A stretch of DNA of 64,000 nucleotides, taken from the NCBI RefSeq assembly GCF_036108815.1, contig NZ_CP107985.1:2356001-2420000 (forward strand). The letters run 5' to 3'. Source of the stretch: Streptomyces sp. NBC_00353. GTDB lineage: Bacteria > Actinomycetota > Actinomycetes > Streptomycetales > Streptomycetaceae. Made by a program: the position numbers and the translations under genes. Below are positions 53,213 to 62,303 of the stretch, piece after piece. Each line of letters opens with the position of its first letter. Positions within the stretch are counted from its first letter, which is position 1. Under the pieces are notes generated by a model, which made no database searches, was not told where the DNA came from, and worked only from the letters and a program-made list of their open reading frames with translations.

Positions 53213-54175
53213 TCAGTAGCCCCGCGTCATGCGCCGGTACTCCGCCGCCACCGCTCCGGCCGGCACCGGGCGGTCCAGGAACAGGAGGTCGTCCATGCGG
53301 CAGTCACAGGCGTTGTTCTCCCGGGTGTTCTGGGGGAAGCTGCCGCCGATCTTGATGCCGCGGGGATCGGTGGGCGAGGCGCGGTGGGGCGCCGGCGTGG
53401 TGGCGAGTTCCCAGGGGTCGCCCGGCGTGACGTAGAAGCCGTCCAGGGGCTTGCCGTCGCGGTAGAGGGCGAGGGTGCCGTCACGGAAGTCGAACGTCGC
53501 GGCCAGGTGGACCCATTCACCGCGGGGCAGCAGTTCTTCCCAGGGTGCGGCGGCGGCGAAAGTCTGGGAGGCGCCGCTGTCCAGGCGTCTTCCCAGCGCG
53601 ACCAGTTTCAACTCACCGTTGACCTGGATGAGTTCGAGCAGTGCACGCACCGCGTGACCGTCGGAGGTTCCGGAGAGTACGCCGGCCAGCCCGATCGCGT
53701 TGTAGCGGTCGCTCGGGTAGGCCGTGTTGGAGTTGAGGGCGGGATTGTCGCCCGTCATCTTGAACCAGCCCATGACGGTGGCGCCACGGGCACTGCGGAA
53801 GGCGTCGAGGGACGACATGCCCTCGGCGTCCCAGGCCCCGGCCTTCCAGTCGTCGTTGCCCGCAGTGACCGGGTTCTGCTGGCGCACCTGCAGGGCGGGC
53901 GAAGCGCCCGGGTAAGCCTCGTCGGTCACGCGCATCGCGGAACCGCCGTTGATCAGGCTGAGCGCGGTGCCGGAGCGTCCGATGTCGCGCTCGCGACCGG
54001 GGTCGGCGGGGTCCGGGTGCCCGAAGTCGTACGCCGCCACGGCCTGGGCTCGCAGCGGAGTGTGGAGGGTTGAGGGGCGGGCCGCCTGGGCCGGAATCGT
54101 GGCGGCGGCGAGCGAGGCGGTCGCGGCGAGCGCGGCGACGGCGAGTGAGTAGCGTCTGGTGCGGGGCGGTGTCAT
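53213..54175 (-). CDS. Secreted LamG/concanavalin-like domain protein
   Basis: 320 residues from ATG 54175, where GGAGG lies 4 nt upstream; upstream in-frame codons lack a signal peptide. The signal peptide is followed by one LamG-type jelly roll: VAAYDFGHPDP, VMGWFKMTG, GEWVHLAATFDFRDGTLALY, RDGKPLDGFYVTPG and a closing DCRMDDLLFLDRPVPAGAV. A Cys pair (NACDCRM) is present. No catalytic residues are recognised; glycan binding is the likely role. First gene of a probable two-gene operon with the dehydrogenase. Confidence 0.82.
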   Translation of the reverse strand: MTPPRTRRYSLAVAALAATASLAAATIPAQAARPSTLHTPLRAQAVAAYDFGHPDPADPGRERDIGRSGTALSLINGGSAMRVTDEAYPGASPALQVRQQNPVTAGNDDWKAGAWDAEGMSSLDAFRSARGATVMGWFKMTGDNPALNSNTAYPSDRYNAIGLAGVLSGTSDGHAVRALLELIQVNGELKLVALGRRLDSGASQTFAAAAPWEELLPRGEWVHLAATFDFRDGTLALYRDGKPLDGFYVTPGDPWELATTPAPHRASPTDPRGIKIGGSFPQNTRENNACDCRMDDLLFLDRPVPAGAVAAEYRRMTRGY

Positions 54176-54228
54176 ACAGCCTCCGAGCGGCAGCGAAGGG
54201 GCAGTCGACCGGGGTCTCCCGGGCAACA

Positions 54229-54240
54229 GAAAGCGCTTTC
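54229..54240. promoter_or_regulatory. LacI-type operator GAAAGCGCTTTC
   Basis: A perfect 12-bp palindrome 54 bp upstream of the LamG-like gene, in a position to repress the LamG/dehydrogenase operon. It shares the AAGCGCTT centre with the xyloglucan operators but differs in the outer bases, so a different LacI-family protein is likely. Confidence 0.55.
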
Positions 54241-54849
54241 GTCCGCGTGCAGGGAACATGTAACTCCTTCGCCGCGAGCCTGACAATGGGCGTGTGCTCG
54301 CCAATTTCTTGGGCGTCCTTCGGCGGCAGCGCGGACCTCCTCGCGGACAAGGACGCAGTCCGAAAGCGGCCCGTCGGGGCGCAGACGCCCTCGGCTCACG
54401 GCGGTCCACGAGCACCTCGCTCCAGGTCCGGGCGGGTACGGCGGTGCATGCAGCAGTCCGGTGGGCGGCCGCGCAGGTGCCGGGTCACCGCCGGGACGGC
54501 ATCGCCCTGAGGCCTCAAGTCGTCGCGAAAACCCGCCAGTTGCCCGAGGTCTCGACCACGGCCACTCCCTCGCCTGTGACCTCGCACCAGCCCTTACCTG
54601 CCATCGCGCCTGCAGAACCCGAGCGGACTGCACGATCGTCACGGGTCCGCGCACGCTGCACCCGGGGGCACCGCCGCAGCGGCGGACGGACTCCCCCTCC
54701 GTCGCCACGACGGCGACCGCCACTGCCTCCCCCCGGAGTCCCCCTGCGGCAGCTCGATGGGGATACCCAGGGGCTTCCCCCAGGGGACAGCTGGGGGTTA
54801 CCCCCCAGCAAAGTCGGGGATCAACCCGGTCGCTCGGACGACGCCCGGT
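54241..54849. other. Non-coding stretch with GC-rich hairpins
   Basis: No gene with proper codon bias is seen. CTGGGGG-TTA-CCCCCCAG at 54791-54808 is a strong hairpin, preceded by several GGGG/CCCC runs (about 54760-54790) that could pair alternatively. It may act as a terminator or attenuator before gtrA. Confidence 0.45.
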
Positions 54850-54897
54850 CCGTAGGTTCCGGGGTGGAATCGAAACATCGTTCCACCCAGCCTACGG
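54850..54897 (+). promoter_or_regulatory. Nested inverted repeats covering the leader of the GtrA-like gene
   Basis: Outer arms CCGTAGG (54850-54856) / CCTACGG (54891-54897) and inner arms GGGTGGAA (54862-54869) / TTCCACCC (54881-54888) form one long stem-loop. Its right edge overlaps the GGAGG ribosome binding site (54896-54900) of the next gene. Confidence 0.55.
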
Positions 54898-54906
54898 AGG
54901 CCCTTC

Positions 54907-55380
54907 GTGACCGCCCCTTCGCGTCCGCAGACGCGCACTCCTCATCCGCTCGTCGCGGCCTTCGTGCGGTTCGTCGTGTGCGGTGGCGGTGTCGGGCTGG
55001 CGTCCAGCGGGGTACTCGTACTGCTCAACGACCGGATCCCGATGGCTGTCGCCAACGCGCTGGTCACCGTCGTCTCCACGGTCATCGCCACCGAATTGCA
55101 CGGGCGGATCTCCTTCCGCAGCGGGCGGAAGGGGTGGGGCGTCCATCTTCAGTCCGGGGTGACCGTCGCCGTGAGCTACGCGTTCACGACAGGGGCACTG
55201 TTCTGCCTGTACGCCGTCCGGTCCGAGCCCTCGGCCCTGGTCGAGCAGACGGTCTATCTGTCGGCGTCCGCCCTGGCGGGGATCGGACGGTTCGCGCTAC
55301 TGCGGGTTGTCGTCTTCGCGGACCGGGCCCCCGCGCCAGACGCCTCGCTCAGCAAGGCTGCGGTGGCGATGGCTGCTTGA
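54907..55380 (+). CDS. GtrA-like membrane protein
   Basis: 157 residues with four predicted helices (FVRFVVCGGGVGLASSGVLV; VANALVTVVSTVIATEL; TVAVSYAFTTGALFCLY; SASALAGIGRFALLRVVVF) and the FVRF..GG..G opening of the GtrA family. Its members are thought to help move lipid-linked sugars across the membrane. GTG 54907 has GGAGG 6 nt upstream. No glycosyltransferase is adjacent, so its partner is elsewhere. A long hairpin covers its leader. Confidence 0.85.
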   Translation: MTAPSRPQTRTPHPLVAAFVRFVVCGGGVGLASSGVLVLLNDRIPMAVANALVTVVSTVIATELHGRISFRSGRKGWGVHLQSGVTVAVSYAFTTGALFCLYAVRSEPSALVEQTVYLSASALAGIGRFALLRVVVFADRAPAPDASLSKAAVAMAA

Positions 55381-55475
55381 GGTCGCCGCCTTCCGGGAAT
55401 CGTGGCGTGCGTCGCTGCGCAATTGGCTCCCGGCCCGCGGCCTTCGCTGCTTCCTCGGCCTCGTTCCCGTCGGCG

Positions 55476-57563
55476 TCAGTGCCGCCGCCTGCCGCCCCTG
55501 CCCCTGCCGCTTGCGCCCGGTCGGCGCCGCTGATGGCTGCGACCGAGATGCGCGGCCGGCCGCCGACGGGCCTGCTCGGCGACCGTCCTCAGATCCGCCA
55601 GACCCGCCTGGTCGGGGTGACCGGATGCGAGAGCGGCCTCAAGAGCCTTATGGGCAGAGAGTTCCTGGCCTCCCAGGATTTCGAGCAAGCCTTCGGGGCC
55701 CGCTGTCTCCAGGAGCTGGAGCAGACTCTCGGCGACCATGACGAGGCTCTCGGGCTCGTTGAGGTCCTCGGCACCGAGTACCTCCCGGCGCACCAGCACA
55801 CTCAGGGCAGTGGGGCCGAGGAGCGGGTCGCCGCGCAGGCCGCGCAGCAGGGCCTCGCCGTCCGGGTACGCGTCGACGAGTGCGTCCAGCATGGCTTCGG
55901 CGCGGGTACGGAACGGGGTCGCGCGCACCGCGTCGGTCAGCTTCCGCAGCGCCTCGGCAGAGCTCTCCTGGGCGGCGACCCAGGCAGCGAGTTCGGTGCG
56001 GGCGGCGTCCGGGTCGTAGTGCTCGGCGATGACACCGAGGAGCCCGGCGGCGGGGGCGTGGGCGAGTTCGCCGACGCGCGGGGCATCACGCCCCTCGGCG
56101 AGCAGCCGACGGCGTACGGAGTCATGGCCGAGGGCGGTGAGCCGGATCAACTCGACTGGTCCGTCGGTCAGTTCCGCCCGCTGCTCCCTGCTCCGCTCTG
56201 CGGCATCCTCGCTCTCCCCGTGTCCACCGGCGACGACGCCGAAGAGCTCGGCGAGCTCCGGCGGCATCCCGGCGGGCGGCAGCACGGACTCCTCGAGCGG
56301 TATGTCGAGGAAGACCGGGTCGGCCATGCCCTCGTGCCGCTTGATCGCGCCGAGGTCCTCCAGCACGTCCAATGCGGTGCGCAGATCACGGTCCGCGTGT
56401 CCGAGTTCCATCTGCCAGGCGTAGTGCCCGGTCAGTTCGTACTCGGCGCGGTAGCGCAGGTGCAGCGAGTCGCGCAGCCGGGGCCAGGGCATGGCGTGCG
56501 GCAGGCTGTAGAGGGTGTTGAGAACATCCGGCACGGTGTCCTCGAAGCTGACGAAGAGCATCGACCCGATGTGTCGGCCGCCGCGGGAGCCCAGGAGTGG
56601 CACGCGCAGCTCGGAGAAGGTCTCGAAGGCGTGCCGCCACAGCGCGAGCGGGTCCTCGAGCAGGGGCTGCGCCTTGGCGACCGCGTACAGCCGCCCCTTG
56701 ACCACTCGTACCAGCCGGGCCTTCTTCGCCCATTCGACCACGAGCCCGAGCCGCGGCAGCTGCGTGGAGGAGCGCACCTTGTCCACCGCGTCGCCTGTCC
56801 CCAGCTCGGCGACGAGGGCGCGCGCGTCCGCCATTCGCAGGTTGCCCGTGGCGGTGAGCGCGCGCCCCTCAGGGCCCGCCCAGTCGGCGATCCCTCGGAG
56901 CCACCGCAGCGCTCGGGACGTCTCGGCGCGTGCACGCAGCTCCTTCTCCGCGGGCAGCAGGACCGGCAGCTGCGGTTCGGCGCGTGTCACGGCTGCCGGG
57001 CCGCGCGTCAGGTGGTTGCGCAACACCTCGTCCAGTACGTCCTGGTCGTACGGCACCTCGCCCTGCTGAGCCTGCTCCACGAAGCACTCGAGCGCCGCCG
57101 GATCCTGGACATCGACCCCCTGCTCGGCTGCGGTGACTGCCCAGAACTTCGCCATTCCCCAGCGGCCGCGGTCAGCCATGGCGGGTGCGTACTTCGGTGC
57201 GAGGGTCTCGATCGCAGCAAGGTTGTCGGCCGACGAGGCCCCGCGCGGGTCGCTGAGGCCCATCGCATCGAGGTAGCGCAGCAGGGCTGCGAGCGTGCCG
57301 GGCGCATCCACCGGCTCTTCGCCGGGCAGCACGGTGGCCGTGCGCGGCAGCCAGTCCAGCAGATACTCCTCGATGTGTCGGGGTTCCCACAGCCCAAGCC
57401 GCCCGTCGCAGGTACCTCGGTGGCGATAATCGAGCGCAGTCTCGACGACGAACGGGTCCACGCTCTCGCCCCGCTCGCGGGCCCACTGACTCATCCGGCG
57501 GGTCAGCAGCGAACACGCTGCCTCGTATTCCGCGGTCTCCTCGGGCGCGAAGAACGTCCTCAT
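55476..57563 (-). CDS. Large conserved hypothetical protein (695 residues)
   Basis: A mostly helical cytoplasmic protein starting MRTFFAPEETAEYEAACSLL from ATG 57563, with WLPRTATVLPGEEP, a winged-helix-like middle (LGLVVEWAKKARLVRVVKGR) and repeated helical segments to the end (LLQLLETAGPEGLLEILGG). The last about 40 residues are Arg/Gly-rich and probably disordered (QRRRPGASGRGRGGRRRH). No catalytic motif is seen; I know it only as a conserved streptomycete protein. The ORF on the opposite strand (54294-57704) is its shadow. It is convergent with gtrA. Confidence 0.75.
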   Translation of the reverse strand: MRTFFAPEETAEYEAACSLLTRRMSQWARERGESVDPFVVETALDYRHRGTCDGRLGLWEPRHIEEYLLDWLPRTATVLPGEEPVDAPGTLAALLRYLDAMGLSDPRGASSADNLAAIETLAPKYAPAMADRGRWGMAKFWAVTAAEQGVDVQDPAALECFVEQAQQGEVPYDQDVLDEVLRNHLTRGPAAVTRAEPQLPVLLPAEKELRARAETSRALRWLRGIADWAGPEGRALTATGNLRMADARALVAELGTGDAVDKVRSSTQLPRLGLVVEWAKKARLVRVVKGRLYAVAKAQPLLEDPLALWRHAFETFSELRVPLLGSRGGRHIGSMLFVSFEDTVPDVLNTLYSLPHAMPWPRLRDSLHLRYRAEYELTGHYAWQMELGHADRDLRTALDVLEDLGAIKRHEGMADPVFLDIPLEESVLPPAGMPPELAELFGVVAGGHGESEDAAERSREQRAELTDGPVELIRLTALGHDSVRRRLLAEGRDAPRVGELAHAPAAGLLGVIAEHYDPDAARTELAAWVAAQESSAEALRKLTDAVRATPFRTRAEAMLDALVDAYPDGEALLRGLRGDPLLGPTALSVLVRREVLGAEDLNEPESLVMVAESLLQLLETAGPEGLLEILGGQELSAHKALEAALASGHPDQAGLADLRTVAEQARRRPAAHLGRSHQRRRPGASGRGRGGRRRH

Positions 57564-58271
57564 CACACCAGCCCTGCCTGTCCTGTCGTACGGCCGGCGT
57601 CCCACAGCATGCCGGCGGCCCCGGGCCCGGTGGAGATCGCGGTTCCGCGGGACCAGGCGTCACTATTGAACCGTAACCGGTCTGCCGGTGGCCGCAGATG
57701 CTGACAGGGTGGAGGAGATGATTCTGCACTGTCGGCAACGCGTCCCCGTTGGGTTCAGGGCGCTGCGAAAAGTGCGGGAAGCGGGAGCGAGGACTGGGCC
57801 CCAGGTGAGAATGCGCCGCCGGGCGATGGCGCCCCACGGGTCGCAGCGGTCGGTGGGTCCCGGCGACCGGAACGGCGTCGGGCGGCGAGCGCGTGCTCGC
57901 CGTGTCGATTCCGCTCTTCGCCGCCGCCTCCTCGCACCGTGCGACGGCAACCGGCGCACCATACGCCGCGCCGGGGCTGCGGATGCCATGTCTCGGTGCA
58001 CGGCCATCTGTGAGCTCGACCCGCGGCCCGTACGGTGCCCGGGTCGTACGCGGACCAACCGGTCGGTGAAGGTGTTACCGAAGTCGCCGTACGGGTCGGC
58101 GCGTTGACCGTCTGCCGACCGGAAACGGCTACGACGCGCGCGCCGGATCCCCCACACCATTGGTACGCCGATGGAGAGACTCCCGACACCCGACGTCTAC
58201 CCATGAGTAACTCCCGCTGATTTGATGTGGGTTGCTCGATCCACCCCCCATCAGCAGAAGCAGGAGACCCC
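57564..58271. other. Intergenic region, no gene recognised
   Basis: 708 bp between the divergent hypothetical and sphingomyelinase genes. Several overlapping frames are open on both strands only because the DNA is GC-rich; none shows a ribosome binding site or family features. The right end, before AGGAG at 58262-58266, is AT-richer and probably holds the sphingomyelinase promoter. Confidence 0.4.
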
Positions 58272-59252
58272 GTGCCGCTCACCGCGCTCCGTCGCACCTC
58301 CGGCGTGACTCTGTCCGCCGCGCTCGTCGCCGTCACGCTGGCCGCACATGCTCCTCAGGCATCGGCCGCCGACACCCCGTCGCTGAGGGTTCTCACCTAC
58401 AACACGTTCCTGATGAGCAAGAACCTGTACCCGAACTGGGGTCAGGACCACCGGGCGACGGAGATAACGAGGGCATCGTTCTTCCAGGGCAACGACGTCG
58501 TGGTGCTCCAGGAGGCGTTCGACAACTCCGCCTCGGACGCGCTGGCACAGAACGCGTCCGCCCAGTACCCGTACCGGACACCGGTGGTGGGCCGGAGCAA
58601 GAGCGGCTGGGACGCCACGGGCGGTGCCTACTCGGCCGCCACTCCGGAGGACGGCGGCGTCACCGTACTGAGCAAGTGGCCGATCGTCCGCAAGGAGCAG
58701 TTCATCTACAAGGACGCCTGCGGCAGCGACTGGTGGTCCAACAAGGGCTTCGTCTATGCCGAACTGAACGTCAACGGCACGACGGTGCATGTGGTGGGAA
58801 CCCACGCGCAGTCGACCGACTCCGGATGCGGGACGGGCGAGCCGGCGCAGATACGCAGCCGGCAGTTCAAGCAGATCGACGCCTTCCTCGACGCCAAGAA
58901 CATTCCCGCGTCCGAACAGGTCATCGTGGCGGGCGACATGAACGTCGACTCCCGCTCCCCCGAGTACGCATCGATGCTCGCCGATGCCGGACTTGCCGGA
59001 GCCGATGCCCGCACCGGGCACGCGTACTCCTTCGACACCCAGGACAACTCGATCGCCTCGTACCGCTACCCCGACGACCCCCGCGAGGATCTCGACTACG
59101 TCCTCCACCGGGCCGGGCACGCAAAGCCGTCCGGGTGGACCAACGAGGTGGTCAAGGAGCAGAGCGCGCCCTGGACCGTCTCCAGCTGGGGCACGGACTA
59201 CACGTACACGAATCTCTCCGACCACTACCCGCTGATCGGCTCCGTCGGCTAG
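58272..59252 (+). CDS. Sphingomyelinase C (secreted, DNase I-like fold)
   Basis: 326 residues from GTG 58272 (AGGAG 6 nt upstream). A signal peptide ends near QASAADT. The endonuclease/exonuclease/phosphatase fold is complete: LRVLTYNTFLMSK, the metal-binding Glu in VVLQEAFDN, VVGTHAQSTDSGCG, VAGDMNVDS with the metal-bridging Asp/Asn, and the terminal catalytic His in LSDHYPLIG. It hydrolyses sphingomyelin to ceramide and phosphocholine outside the cell. A Cys pair (DACGSDWW, SGCGTG) is conserved in secreted forms. Confidence 0.92.
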   Translation: MPLTALRRTSGVTLSAALVAVTLAAHAPQASAADTPSLRVLTYNTFLMSKNLYPNWGQDHRATEITRASFFQGNDVVVLQEAFDNSASDALAQNASAQYPYRTPVVGRSKSGWDATGGAYSAATPEDGGVTVLSKWPIVRKEQFIYKDACGSDWWSNKGFVYAELNVNGTTVHVVGTHAQSTDSGCGTGEPAQIRSRQFKQIDAFLDAKNIPASEQVIVAGDMNVDSRSPEYASMLADAGLAGADARTGHAYSFDTQDNSIASYRYPDDPREDLDYVLHRAGHAKPSGWTNEVVKEQSAPWTVSSWGTDYTYTNLSDHYPLIGSVG

Positions 59253-59456
59253 CGGGACCGTGTCAACCGGCCGGCCTCGGAATCATCCGCGTCATACGTC
59301 GTGCCGACCGGTGCCGCCTCGACCGCAGCCACGGTGTGGGGGTGCGCCACGAAGTGGGGGTGTGCCGTCTGTGGCTGCGGGAACGGCTGTCGTCGGCAGG
59401 CCGGTCGAGGGGACGCGGCCTGCGGTTCTTCGCCCGGTGGGTCTTGTTCGGGTGCT

Positions 59457-59482
59457 GGTCGCCCGGGACTTGCTGGGCGACC
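59457..59482. terminator. Hairpin downstream of the SLT-domain gene
   Basis: GGTCGCCC (59457-59464) and GGGCGACC (59475-59482) lie 22 nt beyond the SLT stop in the convergent gap with the sphingomyelinase gene. Confidence 0.6.
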
Positions 59483-59503
59483 GTGGTGCTTCGTCGGGCC
59501 GGA

Positions 59504-59983
59504 TCAGTAGGCCGAGTTGACGTTGTCGATCGAGCCGTAGCGGTGCGCGGCGTAGTTGGCGGAGGCCGTGATGTTGGCGACCGGGTCGTAGATGTTCGTC
59601 GAGGTGCCGGCGACGTGGTACGCGTTGAAGGTGGGGTCGATGACCTGCATCAGGCCCTTGGACGGGATGCCCTTCATGGCGTTGGAGTCCCAGTTGTTGA
59701 TGGCGTTGGGGTTGCCGGAGGACTCGCGCATCAGGTTCTTGTGGATGCCCTCGTAGGTGGCCGGGATGCCCTGCTTGTGCAGAATCTCCAGCGACTGCTT
59801 GATCCAGGTGTCGACGTTGCCGCCGGACTGGGCGGGGGCGGGGGCGGGGGTGGCGGCCGAGGCGGCCGGGGCGCTGACGACGGTGCCGGCCATGACGGCG
59901 GCGCCGGCTGCGACCATGCCCAGCGAGATCTTCTTGGTCTTGGTCATGCGGGCGAACTTCGTGGGCATCGCGGTGATCTGCAC
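59504..59983 (-). CDS. Secreted SLT-domain (lysozyme-like) cell-wall hydrolase
   Basis: 159 residues from GTG 59983 (AGGAA 7 nt upstream). A signal peptide (KKISLGMVAAGAAVMAGTVV, cleavage near ASAAT) and an Ala/Pro linker precede a small transglycosylase domain: KNLMRESSGNPNAIN with catalytic Glu87, SKGLMQVIDPTFNAYHV, and NITASANYAAHRYG. It should cleave peptidoglycan glycan strands; related streptomycete proteins act in spore germination and growth with Rpf enzymes. Its long AT-rich upstream region carries duplicated Crp-like sites. Confidence 0.9.
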   Translation of the reverse strand: MQITAMPTKFARMTKTKKISLGMVAAGAAVMAGTVVSAPAASAATPAPAPAQSGGNVDTWIKQSLEILHKQGIPATYEGIHKNLMRESSGNPNAINNWDSNAMKGIPSKGLMQVIDPTFNAYHVAGTSTNIYDPVANITASANYAAHRYGSIDNVNSAY

Positions 59984-60615
59984 GTGGTAATTCCTGTTCT
60001 GTCGGGGGGTGATGCCAAGAATTGTTAATCGGAAGGGAATCCCGGGTCAATGACCGCCTCTTACTACTGCGATTAGTACCAAGTGCAGAAAATGATTGAA
60101 GAAGGGCCTTTACGGCCGGGGGAGCGGGCCTCGATGGTCTACTATTCGGCTTCAGAGTGACGCCCGTCATATGGCCCACCCCACACGGCAAATGCCTCAA
60201 ATCGGTACAAGAGTGACGCAGGTCATGTGGCCTGCGTCATATCGAGGGCGTTCAATTCACTCACCGTAATGCAATAAAAGCACTCTGCATTCATGGCGAG
60301 GTGGTGGAATACCGGCGCTCGTCGGCGGGGAATCCTGGCCGGTGATTGAGGATCGATGGCCGGGGCCTGACGTCTGCCGACGGTATGTACCGGGGCTGAT
60401 TCAGCGCGGCACGGCCGCGGGAATGCGCCGACTACGGGGCGTGGCTCCCGCCGACGGTCGTGAGGCATGGGCGAATGGACCTCGGCACGCTGATCAGCGG
60501 GCGGGATCCTCCCCCGCCGCCTGCGGATCGGCGCCCCGGCGGGGTGGCCTGGCCTCACGCTGCGGGCAGTGGACGACCGCCCACGAACGACACCTGGTGC
60601 GCCGGCCCGGAAGGA
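59984..60615. promoter_or_regulatory. Long AT-rich upstream region of the SLT gene with duplicated Crp-like sites
   Basis: A 23-nt direct repeat with 3 mismatches lies at 60154-60176 and 60210-60232; both copies contain GTGACGC-(2)-GTCAT. The second copy also forms an inverted repeat TGACGCAGG (60214-60222) / CCTGCGTCA (60231-60239). GTG-N6-G-N-CA resembles the cAMP receptor protein consensus reported for Streptomyces. The part 60240-60615 shows no gene. Confidence 0.45.
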
Positions 60616-61182
60616 TCAACGGAATGGACCGGCCACACGCCAGGGCGTGGGGAGTGTGTATTCCCATCCGGGCTGCCACGGGGAGAAGGCTTCGACGAGC
60701 GCTTGCCAGTGGGCGCCGGTGAGCAGACAGTCCAACGCCCAGCGGTTGGCGGAGTGCGCGATCACGAGGACTCGGGTTCCGTCCCGGTCGGCAGCGAGGT
60801 CACCCAGGAAATCATCGGTGGCGGCCTGGACGTCGCGATAGCTCTGGCCGCCGGGGAAAGGGTCATCGATGTGCCGGGCCCGCTGGGCCTCGACGAGGGT
60901 CACCGGCCGGCCGTTGAGCTCTCCATAGTTGCATTCACGCAGGCGGGGGTCCTGGTGGATGGGCAGCGAGGTGTCGGCGAAGGCGATCTGCGCGGTCTCC
61001 ACGGCGCGGTCCAGATCGGAGGTGAAGACTGCGACGATGCCGTCGTCGCGGCGGCGGCGGCCGAGTTCGCGGGCCTGTAGCCGGCCGGTCGCCGAGAGTG
61101 TGCCCGGCAGCCAGCCGGTGGCGATCCCCGCCTCGTTGTCGGCGGTGGTGGCGTGGGTCTCGTACACGATCTCGATGGACAT
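60616..61182 (-). CDS. Histidine phosphatase-family protein with altered RHG motif
   Basis: 188 residues. The fold is that of phosphoglycerate-mutase-like phosphatases: FTSDLDRAVETAQIAF, RECNYGELNG, then VLVIAHSANRWALDCLL with the second catalytic His. The usual R-H-G triad at the N-terminus is THA here (YETHATTADNE), so the phospho-accepting His is kept but the phosphate-binding Arg is replaced by Thr. AAGGAG lies 8 nt before the ATG. Activity may be reduced or shifted to another substrate. Confidence 0.82.
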   Translation of the reverse strand: MSIEIVYETHATTADNEAGIATGWLPGTLSATGRLQARELGRRRRDDGIVAVFTSDLDRAVETAQIAFADTSLPIHQDPRLRECNYGELNGRPVTLVEAQRARHIDDPFPGGQSYRDVQAATDDFLGDLAADRDGTRVLVIAHSANRWALDCLLTGAHWQALVEAFSPWQPGWEYTLPTPWRVAGPFR

Positions 61183-61367
61183 GCGCGGACTCCTTCGGGA
61201 TCAAGCGCCTCGGCGAGGGGGCGTCCGTCGGATCGGGGGACTTCTCCGTCTCCAGCAGGCCGCACAACGCCCTTGGCAGATAATCGCGTAGCGGGGCGGG
61301 AGACTGCACGACCGGCGCTCCACCCCGACCATGTCCCGGACCTGCGTCACCCCGAAGGAACCTCTCC

Positions 61368-62192
61368 ATGGGCCACGCCCTCCCGCCGTTCCACCTCCTG
61401 CCCGGTGCACCCGCGTCACCGGTCCTGCTGCACGTACCGCACTCGGCACGTGTCGTCCCCGATCACGTACGCGCCGGGATCAAGCTGGACGACGAGGCTC
61501 TGGATCTCGAACTCGACCACATCACGGACTCCCACACGGCCGAGTTGGCCGCCGAGGCGGCTAAGGCAGCGCCTCTCACGCCGTGGCGATTCGTCAACGG
61601 TCTGTCGCGACTCGTCATCGATCCCGAACGGTTCCCCGACGAACGCGAGGAGATGCTGGCCGTCGGCATGGGCGCGGTCTACACGCAGACCACGCACCGC
61701 GAGCCGCTTCGCTCACCGGACGTTGATCCGCAGCCGTTGATCGACCGCTACTTCCACCCGTACGCGGCAGCAATGACGGCCGCCGTCGACGAACGCCTGG
61801 CGGCCACCGGACGCGCGGTCGTCATCGACGTCCACTCCTATCCGTCGGCTCCGCTTCCCTACGAACTCCACGGCACCGGACCACGCCCACCGATCTGCCT
61901 CGGCACCGACGCCTTCCACACACCGCCGGACCTGCTGGCCCAGGCCGAGGAGGCGTTCGTCAGGTTCGGGGGCACGGGCATCAACAGTCCCTTCGCCGGT
62001 ACGTACGTACCGCTGAAGCATTACGGCGTGGACCCGCGTGTCAGCGCGCTGATGATCGAAATCCGCCGGGACGTGTACATGCCCGAGCCGGGAGGCCCCG
62101 CCCACCCCACCGAATCGACCGCGCTGGCGTCGGCGCTGGCCGCCCTGGTCGGCGCGCTGTCCGGTGCGAGCGAACAGGATGCACGGGTGTGA
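61368..62192 (+). CDS. N-formylglutamate amidohydrolase-family protein
   Basis: 274 residues. The family core is visible: VLLHVPHSARVVPDHV, LELDHITDSHTAELA, VNGLSRLVIDPERFPDE, the metal-site VVIDVHSYPS and MIEIRRDVYM. It would hydrolyse N-formyl-L-glutamate to formate and glutamate, or a related N-acyl amino acid. It is not next to other histidine-degradation genes. GAAGGAAC precedes the ATG. Confidence 0.85.
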   Translation: MGHALPPFHLLPGAPASPVLLHVPHSARVVPDHVRAGIKLDDEALDLELDHITDSHTAELAAEAAKAAPLTPWRFVNGLSRLVIDPERFPDEREEMLAVGMGAVYTQTTHREPLRSPDVDPQPLIDRYFHPYAAAMTAAVDERLAATGRAVVIDVHSYPSAPLPYELHGTGPRPPICLGTDAFHTPPDLLAQAEEAFVRFGGTGINSPFAGTYVPLKHYGVDPRVSALMIEIRRDVYMPEPGGPAHPTESTALASALAALVGALSGASEQDARV

Positions 62193-62303
62193 CATCCGCC
62201 CATGCTTTTCACTGCAACACTGCCGCCTCGCGGGCCCCTGTGCGGGACCAGACAATGGTGACCAGGGCGGCAGCTCCGTGCCGGTCCCCTCGAGGAGGTA
62301 GCG

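Noticed and set aside
54294..57704. 1136-residue plus-strand open frame
   Set aside because: It is antisense to the 695-residue gene at 55476-57563 and runs through gtrA in another frame; no ribosome binding site or domain is seen.
59984..60330. c-di-AMP (ydaO) riboswitch before the SLT gene
   Set aside because: Such switches precede many actinobacterial cell-wall hydrolase genes, but I could not find the conserved core or paired arms on the minus strand.
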